Assembly: GCA_002316215.1 (NCBI GenBank)
Contig: DCDB01000030.1
Coordinates: forward strand, 1-13,312
Direction: 5' to 3'
DNA from: Lachnospiraceae bacterium UBA1066
GTDB lineage: Bacteria; Bacillota; Clostridia; Lachnospirales; Lachnospiraceae
DNA length: 13,312 nt
Part shown: in pieces, positions 1 through 5,878 of the stretch
Layout of the letters: every line of letters begins with the position of its first letter
Position numbering within the stretch: the first letter of the stretch is position 1
Notes under the pieces: generated by a model
Told to the model about the DNA's origin: nothing
The model's database searches: none
The model's input: the letters and a program-made list of their open reading frames with translations, nothing else
Position numbers and translations under genes: made by a program

Positions 1-877
1 CCTGTAATTTGCCGGTCAATAACATACCTGTATAGAGATTGGAGAACTTCTCCAGATGCTTACGAATCAAGGCCTTCTGCTCCGGTGACTTTTTCAGAAT
101 ACGCTCGGAAACAACGTAGGATGTGGCTTCCTTGGTGATGATAAGTTGTGTGAAACGGTCAGATACATGCTTCAACGTATCTGAAACGAAGCTGAATCTT
201 GGATTGTCGAAAATCTTCTCCTGCACGCCAAAGATGACGCGGAGCTTACTCTTGGAGCACATTTCACCCAGTGCACGGAAGAACTCCAGATCAAGAACAA
301 TCTGGCGCTCGTCACGGGATGTCAAATAAGAAAGGAACTCATCAACTACAATCAGATAGCCCTTGTCCGGATATTTTTCAGCGAAGGCCATCATCATATC
401 CTGAATTACTTTTTTGGGATTTCGGACAGTGGCCTGCTCCGGAAATTCGAAGTCAATATTCCTTTTATCGAAGTCATCCTGAATGTAGCCCGACAGAATA
501 TCGTAAAGTGACATGGTAACGCCACCAATTTCAATGCGCAGCACTTCAAATTTGCCTGCGATGCATTCCACATCTTTTGCAAAGGTCTTATTCTGCAGAT
601 ACTGCAAATTGTCTGCATCTTTAGCAATGGAGGAGATAACACTCATCAAGTGAGATTTACCAGTACCATAGTTACCAACAATAAGCACGCCTTTATTATC
701 AACGACCTCATCCATTTGCAGTTGGTCGATAACCGGTGCTTTCATACTCTGCGCCATGCCCTCAGACATCACGTAGGTTTTAATGTTGTTGATTTCCTCT
801 GCCTTATTGCTGTTGGACTGAATCAGCTGCAAAGTGGATTCAATCGGACTAAAACTAATAAGCTCTGAATATTTCAT
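1..877 (-). CDS. brxC: BrxC/DUF6079-type P-loop ATPase (BREX), N-terminal part, runs off left edge
   Basis: Only the first 292 codons are in the window; the gene continues past position 1. The protein begins MKYSELISFSPIES. It has a Walker A motif GNYGTGKS at about residues 68-75 and a Walker B-like LIVVDE at about 175-180. This layout, with the phrase VIDQLQ upstream of the P-loop, is what I recognise from the large DUF6079 ATPases that act as BrxC in type 3-like BREX phage-defence systems. BrxC proteins are usually about 1,200 residues, so most of it is missing here. The start is supported by AAGGAGG upstream. It sits 14 bp after the BrxF-like gene, in the order brxF-brxC known for type 3 BREX. 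A methyltransferase (PglX-like), helicase, PglZ and BrxA would be expected further left. The ATPase assignment is firm; the BREX subtype is inference. Confidence 0.75.
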   Translation of the reverse strand, partial: MKYSELISFSPIESTLQLIQSNSNKAEEINNIKTYVMSEGMAQSMKAPVIDQLQMDEVVDNKGVLIVGNYGTGKSHLMSVISSIAKDADNLQYLQNKTFAKDVECIAGKFEVLRIEIGGVTMSLYDILSGYIQDDFDKRNIDFEFPEQATVRNPKKVIQDMMMAFAEKYPDKGYLIVVDEFLSYLTSRDERQIVLDLEFFRALGEMCSKSKLRVIFGVQEKIFDNPRFSFVSDTLKHVSDRFTQLIITKEATSYVVSERILKKSPEQKALIRKHLEKFSNLYTGMLLTGKLQ

Positions 878-891
878 CCCTCATTTCCTCC

Positions 892-1314
892 TTATACGAC
901 ACACGTGATGTCATATGAACTCACGTCATACGTTTTGTAATCTTGAAATCCTTCTTCTGCATACACAAGTCTGGTGCCGTCAAAGATACCAGGCCAGATG
1001 ATACAAAATGGTTTCGCTTTGCAGACATTCACCATCATTTTCATTACATCCACCTTGTAATCCGGATTGAAAAGTACGTCAAAATCTTTCAGCACTACTC
1101 CATCCGGAAGCTTCGATAGTATATCTGCAAAACAGCGTTCGATTTGCATTGTCCGTCGTTTTGGTACAAAGGCCTTTAGCGCCTTTGCCAATTCAATATC
1201 TATCGACACGGCATGCTCCGTTACGCCTGTATAAGAGCAACAATAAACAATTGGTTTTAAGAGCCCGATCTGATTCTGTGGAGAGAACTTCCGGGCTGTA
1301 ATAATTACACCCAT
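892..1314 (-). CDS. brxF: BrxF-like small protein of a type 3-like BREX system, no visible Walker A
   Basis: 140 residues. The C-terminal half carries the pattern I associate with BrxF: a hydrophobic strand then DVLFNPDYKVDV (about 79-90), WPG (about 108-110), YAEEG, a DYK motif and a final hydrophobic strand. The middle stretch HAVSIDIELAKAL resembles the segment that follows the P-loop in BrxF. BrxF is annotated as a P-loop protein, but no GxxxxGK[ST] is present here. The N-terminal third is short (LKPIVYCCSYTGVTEH where a P-loop would be expected), so the ATP-binding part is lost, diverged or absent in this subfamily. AAGG lies 5 bases before the ATG, which supports the start. It is immediately upstream of and co-directional with the brxC-like gene. 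The family call is from remembered motif pattern and position. Confidence 0.55.
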   Translation of the reverse strand: MGVIITARKFSPQNQIGLLKPIVYCCSYTGVTEHAVSIDIELAKALKAFVPKRRTMQIERCFADILSKLPDGVVLKDFDVLFNPDYKVDVMKMMVNVCKAKPFCIIWPGIFDGTRLVYAEEGFQDYKTYDVSSYDITCVV

Positions 1315-1344
1315 ACTAACCTTATTCCTTTCACTATACCATAA

Positions 1345-1641
1345 TCAGGACTTGTCATCTTGGATTGTCCCCATTATGTCCTCTAAATGGTAATTCATAG
1401 ATTCACAGTTTCTTATCAGAACATCAGTAGTAATTCTTTCACCTTTACCAGTAGGATTCTCTCCTTCTGTCTTCACATATCTGTCATAATAATTAACATA
1501 CATCTACATTTGTCCAAGATCCTGATGTGTCACTCTTTCAAATTTAAGGTTTATAACTATATAGCACCGTAACAACCGAATATACATGACAAGATCCACA
1601 TAAAAATTCTCCTCATCAAAAATGAATCTTTTCAGTCTGGC
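1345..1641 (-). pseudogene. Remnant of YhcG/DUF1016 PD-(D/E)XK nuclease C-terminal domain
   Basis: One minus-strand frame reads from about 1641 to a stop at 1345-1347, interrupted by a TAG at 1504-1506. It contains FDEENFYVDLVMY, LLRCYIVINLKFE, THQDLGQM, then the stop, then MYVNYYDRYVK and ENPT. This matches the DUF1016 C-terminal core (YVDLVFYHRLL, VLIDLK, HQDIGQMQMYVNYYDR, ENPTIG). The TAG falls exactly where a Gln codon (CAG) is expected, so one C-to-T change explains it. The usual IDLK active-site phrase reads INLK, which removes an acidic residue of the PD-(D/E)XK site. No start codon or N-terminal domain is present. After ENPT the frame continues for about 34 codons unlike the family, so the 3' end is also rearranged. 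It is a dead fragment inside the defence island. Confidence 0.8.
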
Positions 1642-1688
1642 TTACTTCGTGGTTATCTGCGAAAGTATTATTTTCATTTTTCATAATA

Positions 1689-1848
1689 TTAACCAGCTTT
1701 CTCCCTTACAGTGCCTATTTCCCTGAATGATTTTATATCATAAAAAAATCCGCCGTCATTCTTAGCCTTTTTCACCTTATCCATCAGCCTCGATATGAGT
1801 TTACCTGTTGAGGTATCTTCAACTAAAAATTGTATGTATATACTTCAT
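1689..1848 (-). pseudogene. Frameshifted, truncated partner gene of the AAA ATPase
   Basis: An ATG at 1846-1848 lies 3 bp after the stop of the ATPase gene and begins MKYIHTI. A run of five T on the coding strand (1825-1829) then breaks the frame. Removing one T gives MKYIHTILVEDTSTGKLIS, followed by RLMDKVKKAKNDGG and YDIKSF, ending at a TAA at 1689-1691. The start (hydrophobic strand, then VED, then a helix) resembles the first strand and acidic residue of small TOPRIM/DUF4276-like proteins often encoded directly after such ATPases. About 50 codons survive against roughly 200 expected, so it is truncated as well as frameshifted. The frameshift and coupling are read directly; the family is an inference from a short segment. 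Confidence 0.55.
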
Positions 1849-1851
1849 CTG

Positions 1852-3069
1852 TCACCCAAAATATTGGCTGTACCACATATCTCCAAGGTTTACTCCCTCA
1901 GCAGCCAAATCCTTTACAAAATTATAATCTGATGCCCTCTTAATCGTTGAAAATCCGTCATCGCCTTTTGACAATACCCAGACGTCATCCGGAGCTAACG
2001 CATTTACAAAAAACGGACTGTGAGTAGTAATAAACAGCTGTTTATTAGCCATTTTCAGGACGTTCTGTCTCATTTCGCCCGCAAGAGATGTAAGGTATTG
2101 ATGATAAAGGCCATTTTCTGGTTCCTCAATAAAAACAAGCTGTCTGGGATTCTTTTCATGAAGCAGCAAATAGTAAGCAAAAAGCTTTAGTGTTCCATCT
2201 GACATTTTCTGTGAAAAGAAAGGTTCTTTAAAACCACATTGCTTAAAGCGCAGCGCCATCTGACCATTAGCAAGTTTGAGCGGCTCTATTTTCTCAATAT
2301 CAGGAAGCTTGCTCTGAATATCATTCAGAACCTTCTGAAATCCTTTTGAGTCTTCCCGGTACATATACTGGGCTACATTATTAATATTACTGCCATCCCG
2401 ATTGAGATAAGGCTGAGGCATCGCCGTCTGTATCATTCGGGCACTGTCCGGTGTAAAATAACAAAGATACCAGCTTCTCAGGAAAGAAAGAAAATGTTCA
2501 ATCCTTGTGTATTGCTTCATGGCTCCCAGAGTAACTATGCCAAGATGCCTTGTATCCGTAAGCTCCACATCAACTTTATGTCCGTCTATATTACCTTCAT
2601 CATCCTGTCCCCCATCAGTACCCTCAAATGCGTATCCTTTGCCATTCTGCAGATAGAGGAATGATCTTGGCCAGCCTCTTTTCTCCACTCTCTGTCTTAA
2701 TCTTTCCTCCATAACGTATGGTCTTTCGTCTTTATCAAGATCAATTTTTAACTCATATGTTATAGGTTTCGCATTTGATTTCTCTCTATAATATATTTCA
2801 ATAGAAAGTGGCTCAACAGCACCCTGTGAAATCAGCTTTTCATAACCGCCGCGATTATTCTCATCACAGGCAGTTTCAACGTCCTTGTCAAGACAGTCAG
2901 CAATAAAACCAAATACATCTGCAATTGTACTTTTTCCATTTCCGCTTGGACCAATTATGGCAATCAGATTTCCAAGCGGAATACCCTCCTGATGTGAAAG
3001 CGTCCTTCCCATAACAATATCCTTAAGCGGTCCGAAATTTCTTATTTCGATTCCTTCTACTTTACCCAT
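1852..3069 (-). CDS. AAA family ATPase (OLD/ABC-like, AAA_21 type)
   Basis: 405 residues. Walker A GPSGNGKST lies at about 40-48, an ABC-like signature SDGT at 290-293, Walker B LVFIEEPEN at 311-319 and a switch histidine in TTHS at 348-351. The N-terminal IEIRNFGPLKD is typical of SMC/RecF-like ATPases. No nuclease domain follows the ATPase core, so it is a stand-alone ATPase rather than a full OLD protein. Such genes commonly pair with a TOPRIM/DUF4276-like gene, here apparently broken (1689-1848). AAGGAG 5 bases before the ATG fixes the start. It lies 9 bp after the HTH regulator and probably shares its promoter. A role in defence is inferred from the neighbourhood. The ATPase itself appears intact. 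Confidence 0.8.
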   Translation of the reverse strand: MGKVEGIEIRNFGPLKDIVMGRTLSHQEGIPLGNLIAIIGPSGNGKSTIADVFGFIADCLDKDVETACDENNRGGYEKLISQGAVEPLSIEIYYREKSNAKPITYELKIDLDKDERPYVMEERLRQRVEKRGWPRSFLYLQNGKGYAFEGTDGGQDDEGNIDGHKVDVELTDTRHLGIVTLGAMKQYTRIEHFLSFLRSWYLCYFTPDSARMIQTAMPQPYLNRDGSNINNVAQYMYREDSKGFQKVLNDIQSKLPDIEKIEPLKLANGQMALRFKQCGFKEPFFSQKMSDGTLKLFAYYLLLHEKNPRQLVFIEEPENGLYHQYLTSLAGEMRQNVLKMANKQLFITTHSPFFVNALAPDDVWVLSKGDDGFSTIKRASDYNFVKDLAAEGVNLGDMWYSQYFG

Positions 3070-3078
3070 GGTTTCTCC

Positions 3079-3297
3079 TTACCTATTTTCATCCCGCACA
3101 ATGCTTATGATGTCCCCGAAATCACAGTCGAGAGCTCTGCATATCTTTTCAAGAATTGCCATAGATACCAGCTCGCCCTTGCTCATCTTGGCAAGCGTAC
3201 TGCTGCTGATGCCGATCTTCTCATCCTCGACAAGATCCATCTTCTTCATATTCTTGTCGATCAGTAATTTCCACAAACCATTATAAGATATGGACAT
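3079..3297 (-). CDS. Small Cro/C1-type HTH transcriptional regulator
   Basis: 72 residues if the ATG at 3297 is used. I prefer this start because AGAGG sits about 7 bases upstream, while the in-frame upstream Met has no such site. The helix-turn-helix is visible as ISSSTLAKMSKGE at about residues 30-42, followed by ILEKICRALDCDFGDII, the usual XRE ending. There is no sensor domain. It heads a transcription unit with the ATPase 9 bp downstream and is preceded by a good promoter containing a 12-bp inverted repeat. An autorepressor role is therefore likely by inference. Confidence 0.85.
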   Translation of the reverse strand: MSISYNGLWKLLIDKNMKKMDLVEDEKIGISSSTLAKMSKGELVSMAILEKICRALDCDFGDIISIVRDENR

Positions 3298-3351
3298 GCA
3301 ATTACCTCTTATCACTCTTTAGAATCACACACCCGGCTACCGTTCGCGCCG

Positions 3352-3379
3352 ATTATATTTATAATAGTCTACTATACAA
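3352..3379 (-). promoter_or_regulatory. Sigma-A-type promoter of the HTH-ATPase unit with internal palindrome
   Basis: Read on the minus strand, TTGTAT (3374-3379) and TATAAT (3352-3357) are separated by 16 bp. The spacer holds the inverted repeat ATAGT-CT-ACTAT (3364-3375, plus strand), a plausible operator for the small regulator. Transcription would start about 50 bases before the regulator's ATG. Confidence 0.6.
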
Positions 3380-3585
3380 ATATTTACAAACTAAACTTCG
3401 ATATATCAAAATTTTGTTGGCATATTTAAAAAGAAATTTAAAAAAGTCGTTCCTTAACGGAACGGCTTTCATTCATTTTGCACAGCAGCATTTTTCCCGG
3501 CGCCTCTGCAGTCTGGCTGCGGGCGGAGTTATAAGTGCAGATGAATTTTTCTATATTCAAGCTTTCAGCGGGCGGCTTTTCTCAT
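3380..3585. other. Non-coding stretch between the defence island and DUF1801
   Basis: I see no gene here. It holds the AT-rich upstream flank of the HTH promoter, a hairpin terminator (3446-3466) and about 110 bp with a GC-rich patch near 3498-3531 that can form imperfect stems. An open frame on the plus strand has no ribosome binding site and no recognisable protein. Confidence 0.5.
3446..3466 (-). terminator. Intrinsic terminator, minus strand
   Basis: Minus-strand RNA would form GCCGTTCC - GTTAA - GGAACGAC (8 bp with one G-U pair) followed by six U. It lies about 120 bp downstream of the DUF1801 gene. It is nearly the same sequence as the terminators at 4855 and 5879. Confidence 0.75.
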
Positions 3586-3948
3586 CTACTTTGTAACTGT
3601 ATTCATTTCCACGCGGAAGCGGACCATTCTGGCGATCAGTTCCCACGGCATATCCCGATTCAAAGGGAACTGAACCGCACCCTTGGAATAGCGCAGACCC
3701 AGCCGGTCAAATTCACCGGCGAACCGGGCGATTCCCTCCGCGCCGGGATAGAAACCGATGTGGCTCTTATGCGCCATGAAATGCACCAGATTGCCATTCT
3801 GGTAAAAAGTCGGCATGCTCCACGCAATTTTTTCTGAGGCTTGGGGCGCATTTTCACGGATCACCTCGCGCATCCGGCGCAGAACCGGCCGGACACTTTC
3901 CGGCGTGCCGGCAATGTATTCGTCAATTGTCTGATAATCAGGCTTCAT
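3586..3948 (-). CDS. DUF1801 (YdhG/YjhX-like, SufE/NifU-fold) family protein
   Basis: 120 residues from the ATG at 3948, chosen because GGGAG lies 8 bases upstream; the longer in-frame extension to 4035 has no such site and runs through a repeat. The protein begins MKPDYQTIDEYIAG. It contains the family phrases VRPVLRRMREVI, EKIAWSMPTFYQNGNLVHF and KSHIGFYPG (about residues 66-74), and ends with RFRVEMN. DUF1801 proteins are small, soluble, usually stand-alone and of uncertain biochemical role; some are described as iron-chaperone-like. The neighbouring genes give no functional hint. Length and motif order fit a complete protein. Confidence 0.85.
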   Translation of the reverse strand: MKPDYQTIDEYIAGTPESVRPVLRRMREVIRENAPQASEKIAWSMPTFYQNGNLVHFMAHKSHIGFYPGAEGIARFAGEFDRLGLRYSKGAVQFPLNRDMPWELIARMVRFRVEMNTVTK

Positions 3949-3974
3949 CTCTCTATTCTCCCTTTTCTTTAATT

Positions 3975-3993
3975 CACAGTGACAGGCACTCGG
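3975..3993 (+). repeat. 19-bp REP-like repeat, copy 1
   Basis: CACAGTGACAGGCACTCGG, located between the DUF1801 start and the Phd-like remnant. Two related copies occur in the same orientation at 4790 and 4824. It resembles the short extragenic units that accompany Y1/RAYT transposases in Clostridia, but no transposase is present in the window. Confidence 0.5.
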
Positions 3994-4025
3994 CCTCTTA
4001 CGACAGATGACACCGTTACTGCAAA

Positions 4026-4223
4026 TTATTCCCACACCTCGTAGATCAGATACTTGTTCGGATTAAAAGCATCGTCAGCGCCAGTGGAGAATTCCGAACT
4101 CAAAGCGACCAGATCACTTTGTCTATCTTTCGTAATAAAAATAGGTTGCTGCACTTTATGGACAAGCTCTGAAATTTCATTGGTTTTCTTGAATCTCTTA
4201 TCGGATTTATAAAGTTCAATTAT
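4026..4223 (-). pseudogene. Phd/YefM-like antitoxin remnant without start codon
   Basis: A minus-strand frame of 65 codons ends at a TAA at 4026-4028. It reads IIELYKSDKRF, then TNEISELVHKVQQPIFITKD and SDLVALSSE, ending YLIYEVWE. The segment ISELV..VQQPIFITK...SDLVALS follows the Phd/YefM pattern (helix, then PV.LTKNG...VV.S) seen in the intact antitoxin at 5451-5738. The frame begins next to the LOG gene stop, with no ATG, GTG or TTG and no ribosome binding site; an ATA codon stands where a start would be expected. I therefore treat it as a decayed antitoxin, although a rare start codon cannot be excluded. No toxin partner is visible beside it. Confidence 0.45.
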
Positions 4224-4749
4224 GCCCGAACATTTTTACAATTTCATCCGCACGGTTCGTGCAGTAAAACAAATCTTCTATTTCATAGGAAATGAAGCCC
4301 TTTGCTTTCATTTCACCAAGCATGGCAGTCAGGGCATCCCAATAACCGTTTACGTTAAAAAGCACGACCGGAGCTTTCAGGCGTCCCGTCTGTTTCATGG
4401 CCAGTACTTCGAAGAGTTCGTCTAAGGTTCCCGTTCCGCCGGGAACGGCGATGAAAGCGTCGGATGCCCTGATCATCTCTTCTTTCCGATCCGAGAGCTC
4501 ACGGGTATGGATAACCTGCGTACAGCCTTCATGTTTCACGAGGCTTCCCTCGAAAAAATCAGGAACAACGCCGATAATTTCGGCACCGGCATCGGCAAAG
4601 CCGTCGGCTATTGCTTTCATAAGGCTTCTGCTATAGCCGCCGAATACAAGTGTATGTCCATTTTCGCCCAGTTTCCTGCCCAGGTCCCGAACCGCTTCTT
4701 CATAACTTTCATCTACCGGCATTGATGCACCGAAAACGCAGATTTTCAT
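4216..4749 (-). CDS. LOG family protein (TIGR00730, Rossmann-fold nucleotide phosphoribohydrolase-like)
   Basis: 177 residues, beginning MKICVFGAS. The family hallmark PGGTGTLDE is at residues 103-111, with the catalytic-type Glu, preceded by SDRKEEM (86-92), which supplies the conserved Arg. LOG proteins cleave nucleoside 5'-monophosphates (cytokinin riboside type) to base and ribose 5-phosphate; many bacterial ones are still labelled lysine-decarboxylase-like. The usual glycine-rich GGGxxGLMG loop reads VFGGYSRSLMKA (35-46), so one glycine and the Gly-Leu-Met-Gly end are altered, which may change ligand handling. GGAGAAGG shortly upstream supports the start. It appears monocistronic; there is no hairpin immediately downstream. 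Confidence 0.85.
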   Translation of the reverse strand: MKICVFGASMPVDESYEEAVRDLGRKLGENGHTLVFGGYSRSLMKAIADGFADAGAEIIGVVPDFFEGSLVKHEGCTQVIHTRELSDRKEEMIRASDAFIAVPGGTGTLDELFEVLAMKQTGRLKAPVVLFNVNGYWDALTAMLGEMKAKGFISYEIEDLFYCTNRADEIVKMFGHN

Positions 4750-4789
4750 TTTCCTTCTCCTTTTGGAAGTTCTCTCGGTAGTAAATTCT

Positions 4790-4808
4790 CACGATGTCAG
4801 GCACTCGG
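4790..4808 (+). repeat. 19-bp REP-like repeat, copy 2
   Basis: CACGATGTCAGGCACTCGG, identical to copy 1 over its last 11 bases. It lies upstream of the LOG gene on the minus strand and 34 bp before copy 3. Confidence 0.45.
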
Positions 4809-4823
4809 TGTCCTTAAGAAATA

Positions 4824-4842
4824 CACAGTGCCAGACACACGG
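4824..4842 (+). repeat. 19-bp REP-like repeat, copy 3
   Basis: CACAGTGCCAGACACACGG, three differences from copy 1. It lies next to the terminator of the toxin operon. Confidence 0.45.
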
Positions 4843-4854
4843 CCATTTATAAAA

Positions 4855-4874
4855 GCCGTCCCAGAAGGAACGGC
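4855..4874 (-). terminator. Intrinsic terminator of the Phd-DinJ-YafQ operon
   Basis: Minus-strand RNA forms GCCGTTCC - TTCT - GGGACGGC (8 bp, one G-U pair) followed by UUUUAU. It lies 7 bp after the yafQ stop codon. Confidence 0.85.
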
Positions 4875-4881
4875 TTTCCTT

Positions 4882-5160
4882 TCACATATTCAGTAGATCG
4901 GAGTGACTTCCTGTATCCACCAGAGTCAATGTGAGAATATCATTCTCAAGCAGATATATCAGTAACCAATCCGGTTGAATATGGCACTCGCGAAAGCCCT
5001 TAAACTTTCCTTTTAAATCATGATCACAATACTTTCCTTCCAGCACTTTACCCTGACATAAAGTGTCAACGACTTCATCCAGAAGAGAAAGATTCAGTCC
5101 GCGTTTCTTCATCAGCTTATAACTTTTCTTATAAGCTGTAGTAAACTTGACCGTCAGCAT
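4882..5160 (-). CDS. yafQ: YafQ-family type II toxin (RelE/ParE fold, ribosome-dependent mRNA endonuclease)
   Basis: 92 residues. The family core is complete: LMKKRGLNLSLLDEV, HDLKG, FRECHIQPDWLLIYLLEN and DTGSHSDLL. Residues corresponding to the YafQ active site are present (His47, His60, Asp64, His86); the usual final Phe after SHSDL is Leu here. YafQ toxins enter the ribosomal A site and cleave mRNA, and are neutralised by DinJ. The ATG directly follows the dinJ stop codon with no gap and no strong binding site of its own, which implies translational coupling to the antitoxin. A terminator follows at 4855-4874. Confidence 0.93.
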   Translation of the reverse strand: MLTVKFTTAYKKSYKLMKKRGLNLSLLDEVVDTLCQGKVLEGKYCDHDLKGKFKGFRECHIQPDWLLIYLLENDILTLTLVDTGSHSDLLNM

Positions 5161-5433
5161 TTATTCTTCGAGTGCCTTTTTAAGATCTTCCATGCTTGTA
5201 TATCCCGGGATGTCAGGATCGTGGGAAATACGTCTGGCCTCATCCATGGCATCCACCACTGCCTTGGTGTATCCCGGAACCTCTACAGTAAATGGAAGTC
5301 CTCCTCTCAGGATACACTGCTTCAAGAAAATGTTTATGGCCCCGGACATATCCATTCCAAGCTCGTTGAAAAGTTCATTTGCCTGTTTCTTCACATTGGC
5401 ATCAATGCGGATCTGGGTAGGGACAGTAGACAT
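5161..5433 (-). CDS. dinJ: DinJ/RelB-family antitoxin
   Basis: 90 residues from the ATG at 5433, preceded by GAGG; an in-frame upstream ATG at 5451 overlaps the previous gene's stop and is less likely. The N-terminus MSTVPTQIRIDANVKKQA is the ribbon-helix-helix strand and first helix, followed by GMDMSGAINIFLKQC and GGLPF, all standard DinJ features. The C-terminal part (about 55-90) is the acidic, toxin-wrapping tail. It binds and neutralises YafQ and, with it, represses the operon. It is 17 bp after the Phd/YefM gene and directly abuts yafQ. Confidence 0.93.
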   Translation of the reverse strand: MSTVPTQIRIDANVKKQANELFNELGMDMSGAINIFLKQCILRGGLPFTVEVPGYTKAVVDAMDEARRISHDPDIPGYTSMEDLKKALEE

Positions 5434-5450
5434 ATAATCACCCTCTTTCA

Positions 5451-5738
5451 TTAGTCATTATGATACGTTTGGTTTACATTGTCAATCGTTTTATCGGGTT
5501 TTAATTTATCAAATACTTCTTCATGTGTAAGACGTGTTTTATCCTCCATTGCCATCCTATCTGCTTCATCAAGAGCTGATTCTACACCTTCGGTCAATTT
5601 TGAATATGCATCCAGGCTCAGTACAACCATTGCACCATAACCATTTTTTGTAAGATATACCGGTTCTCCTTCATTTACAATTTTTTCAATATCCGGAAAT
5701 TTATTTCTCAAATCAGAAACAGGTCTAATCTGAATCAT
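5451..5738 (-). CDS. Phd/YefM-family antitoxin at the head of the DinJ-YafQ operon
   Basis: 95 residues from the ATG at 5738, with AAAGGAG about 9 bases upstream. The Phd/YefM fold is clear: IQIRPVSDLRNKFPDIEKIV, then GEPVYLTKNGYGAMVVLSLDAY, then a charged C-terminal helix (ESALDEADRMAMEDKTR). The partner toxin for this family is normally Doc, YoeB or another RelE-type protein encoded directly downstream; here a second antitoxin, DinJ, follows instead. It could be an additional DNA-binding repressor of the operon, an antitoxin left behind by an excised toxin, or a helper antitoxin. It is first behind the promoter at 5792-5820. Confidence 0.9.
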   Translation of the reverse strand: MIQIRPVSDLRNKFPDIEKIVNEGEPVYLTKNGYGAMVVLSLDAYSKLTEGVESALDEADRMAMEDKTRLTHEEVFDKLKPDKTIDNVNQTYHND

Positions 5739-5757
5739 AACTTTGCGCTCCTTTCTG

Positions 5758-5791
5758 ATTATCATAATTTTATCAAAGTATTATCATAATT
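5758..5791. promoter_or_regulatory. Paired palindromic operators of the toxin-antitoxin operon
   Basis: Two identical 12-bp copies of ATTATCATAATT (5758-5769 and 5780-5791). Each contains the perfect 11-bp palindrome ATTAT-C-ATAAT. Their starts are 22 bp apart, about two helical turns, and lie between the -10 box and the Phd ribosome binding site. Binding by Phd/YefM or DinJ-YafQ here would block transcription. Confidence 0.65.
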
Positions 5792-5820
5792 ATTGTATGT
5801 CATATTAACCATTTCTGCAA
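5792..5820 (-). promoter_or_regulatory. Promoter of the Phd-DinJ-YafQ operon
   Basis: On the minus strand, TTGCAG (5815-5820) and TACAAT (5792-5797) are separated by 17 bp. The -10 box directly abuts the upstream palindrome. Confidence 0.65.
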
Positions 5821-5878
5821 TTCAATTTTCAACAGTGTAAAAAATTTTCAGTCATGTTTTTATGCGAAGACGATAAAA

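Noticed and set aside
1557..1601. Minus-strand 14-residue ORF (MWILSCIFGCYGAI) with a good GAGGAG site
   Set aside because: It lies out of frame within the YhcG remnant, whose other frame explains the sequence; the GAGGAG encodes Glu-Glu of that frame.
3414..3596. Plus-strand 60-codon open frame
   Set aside because: It runs through the terminator hairpin, has no ribosome binding site and resembles no family I know.
3975..4842. CRISPR array
   Set aside because: Repeats are too few, diverged and irregularly spaced (815 and 34 bp), with no cas genes.
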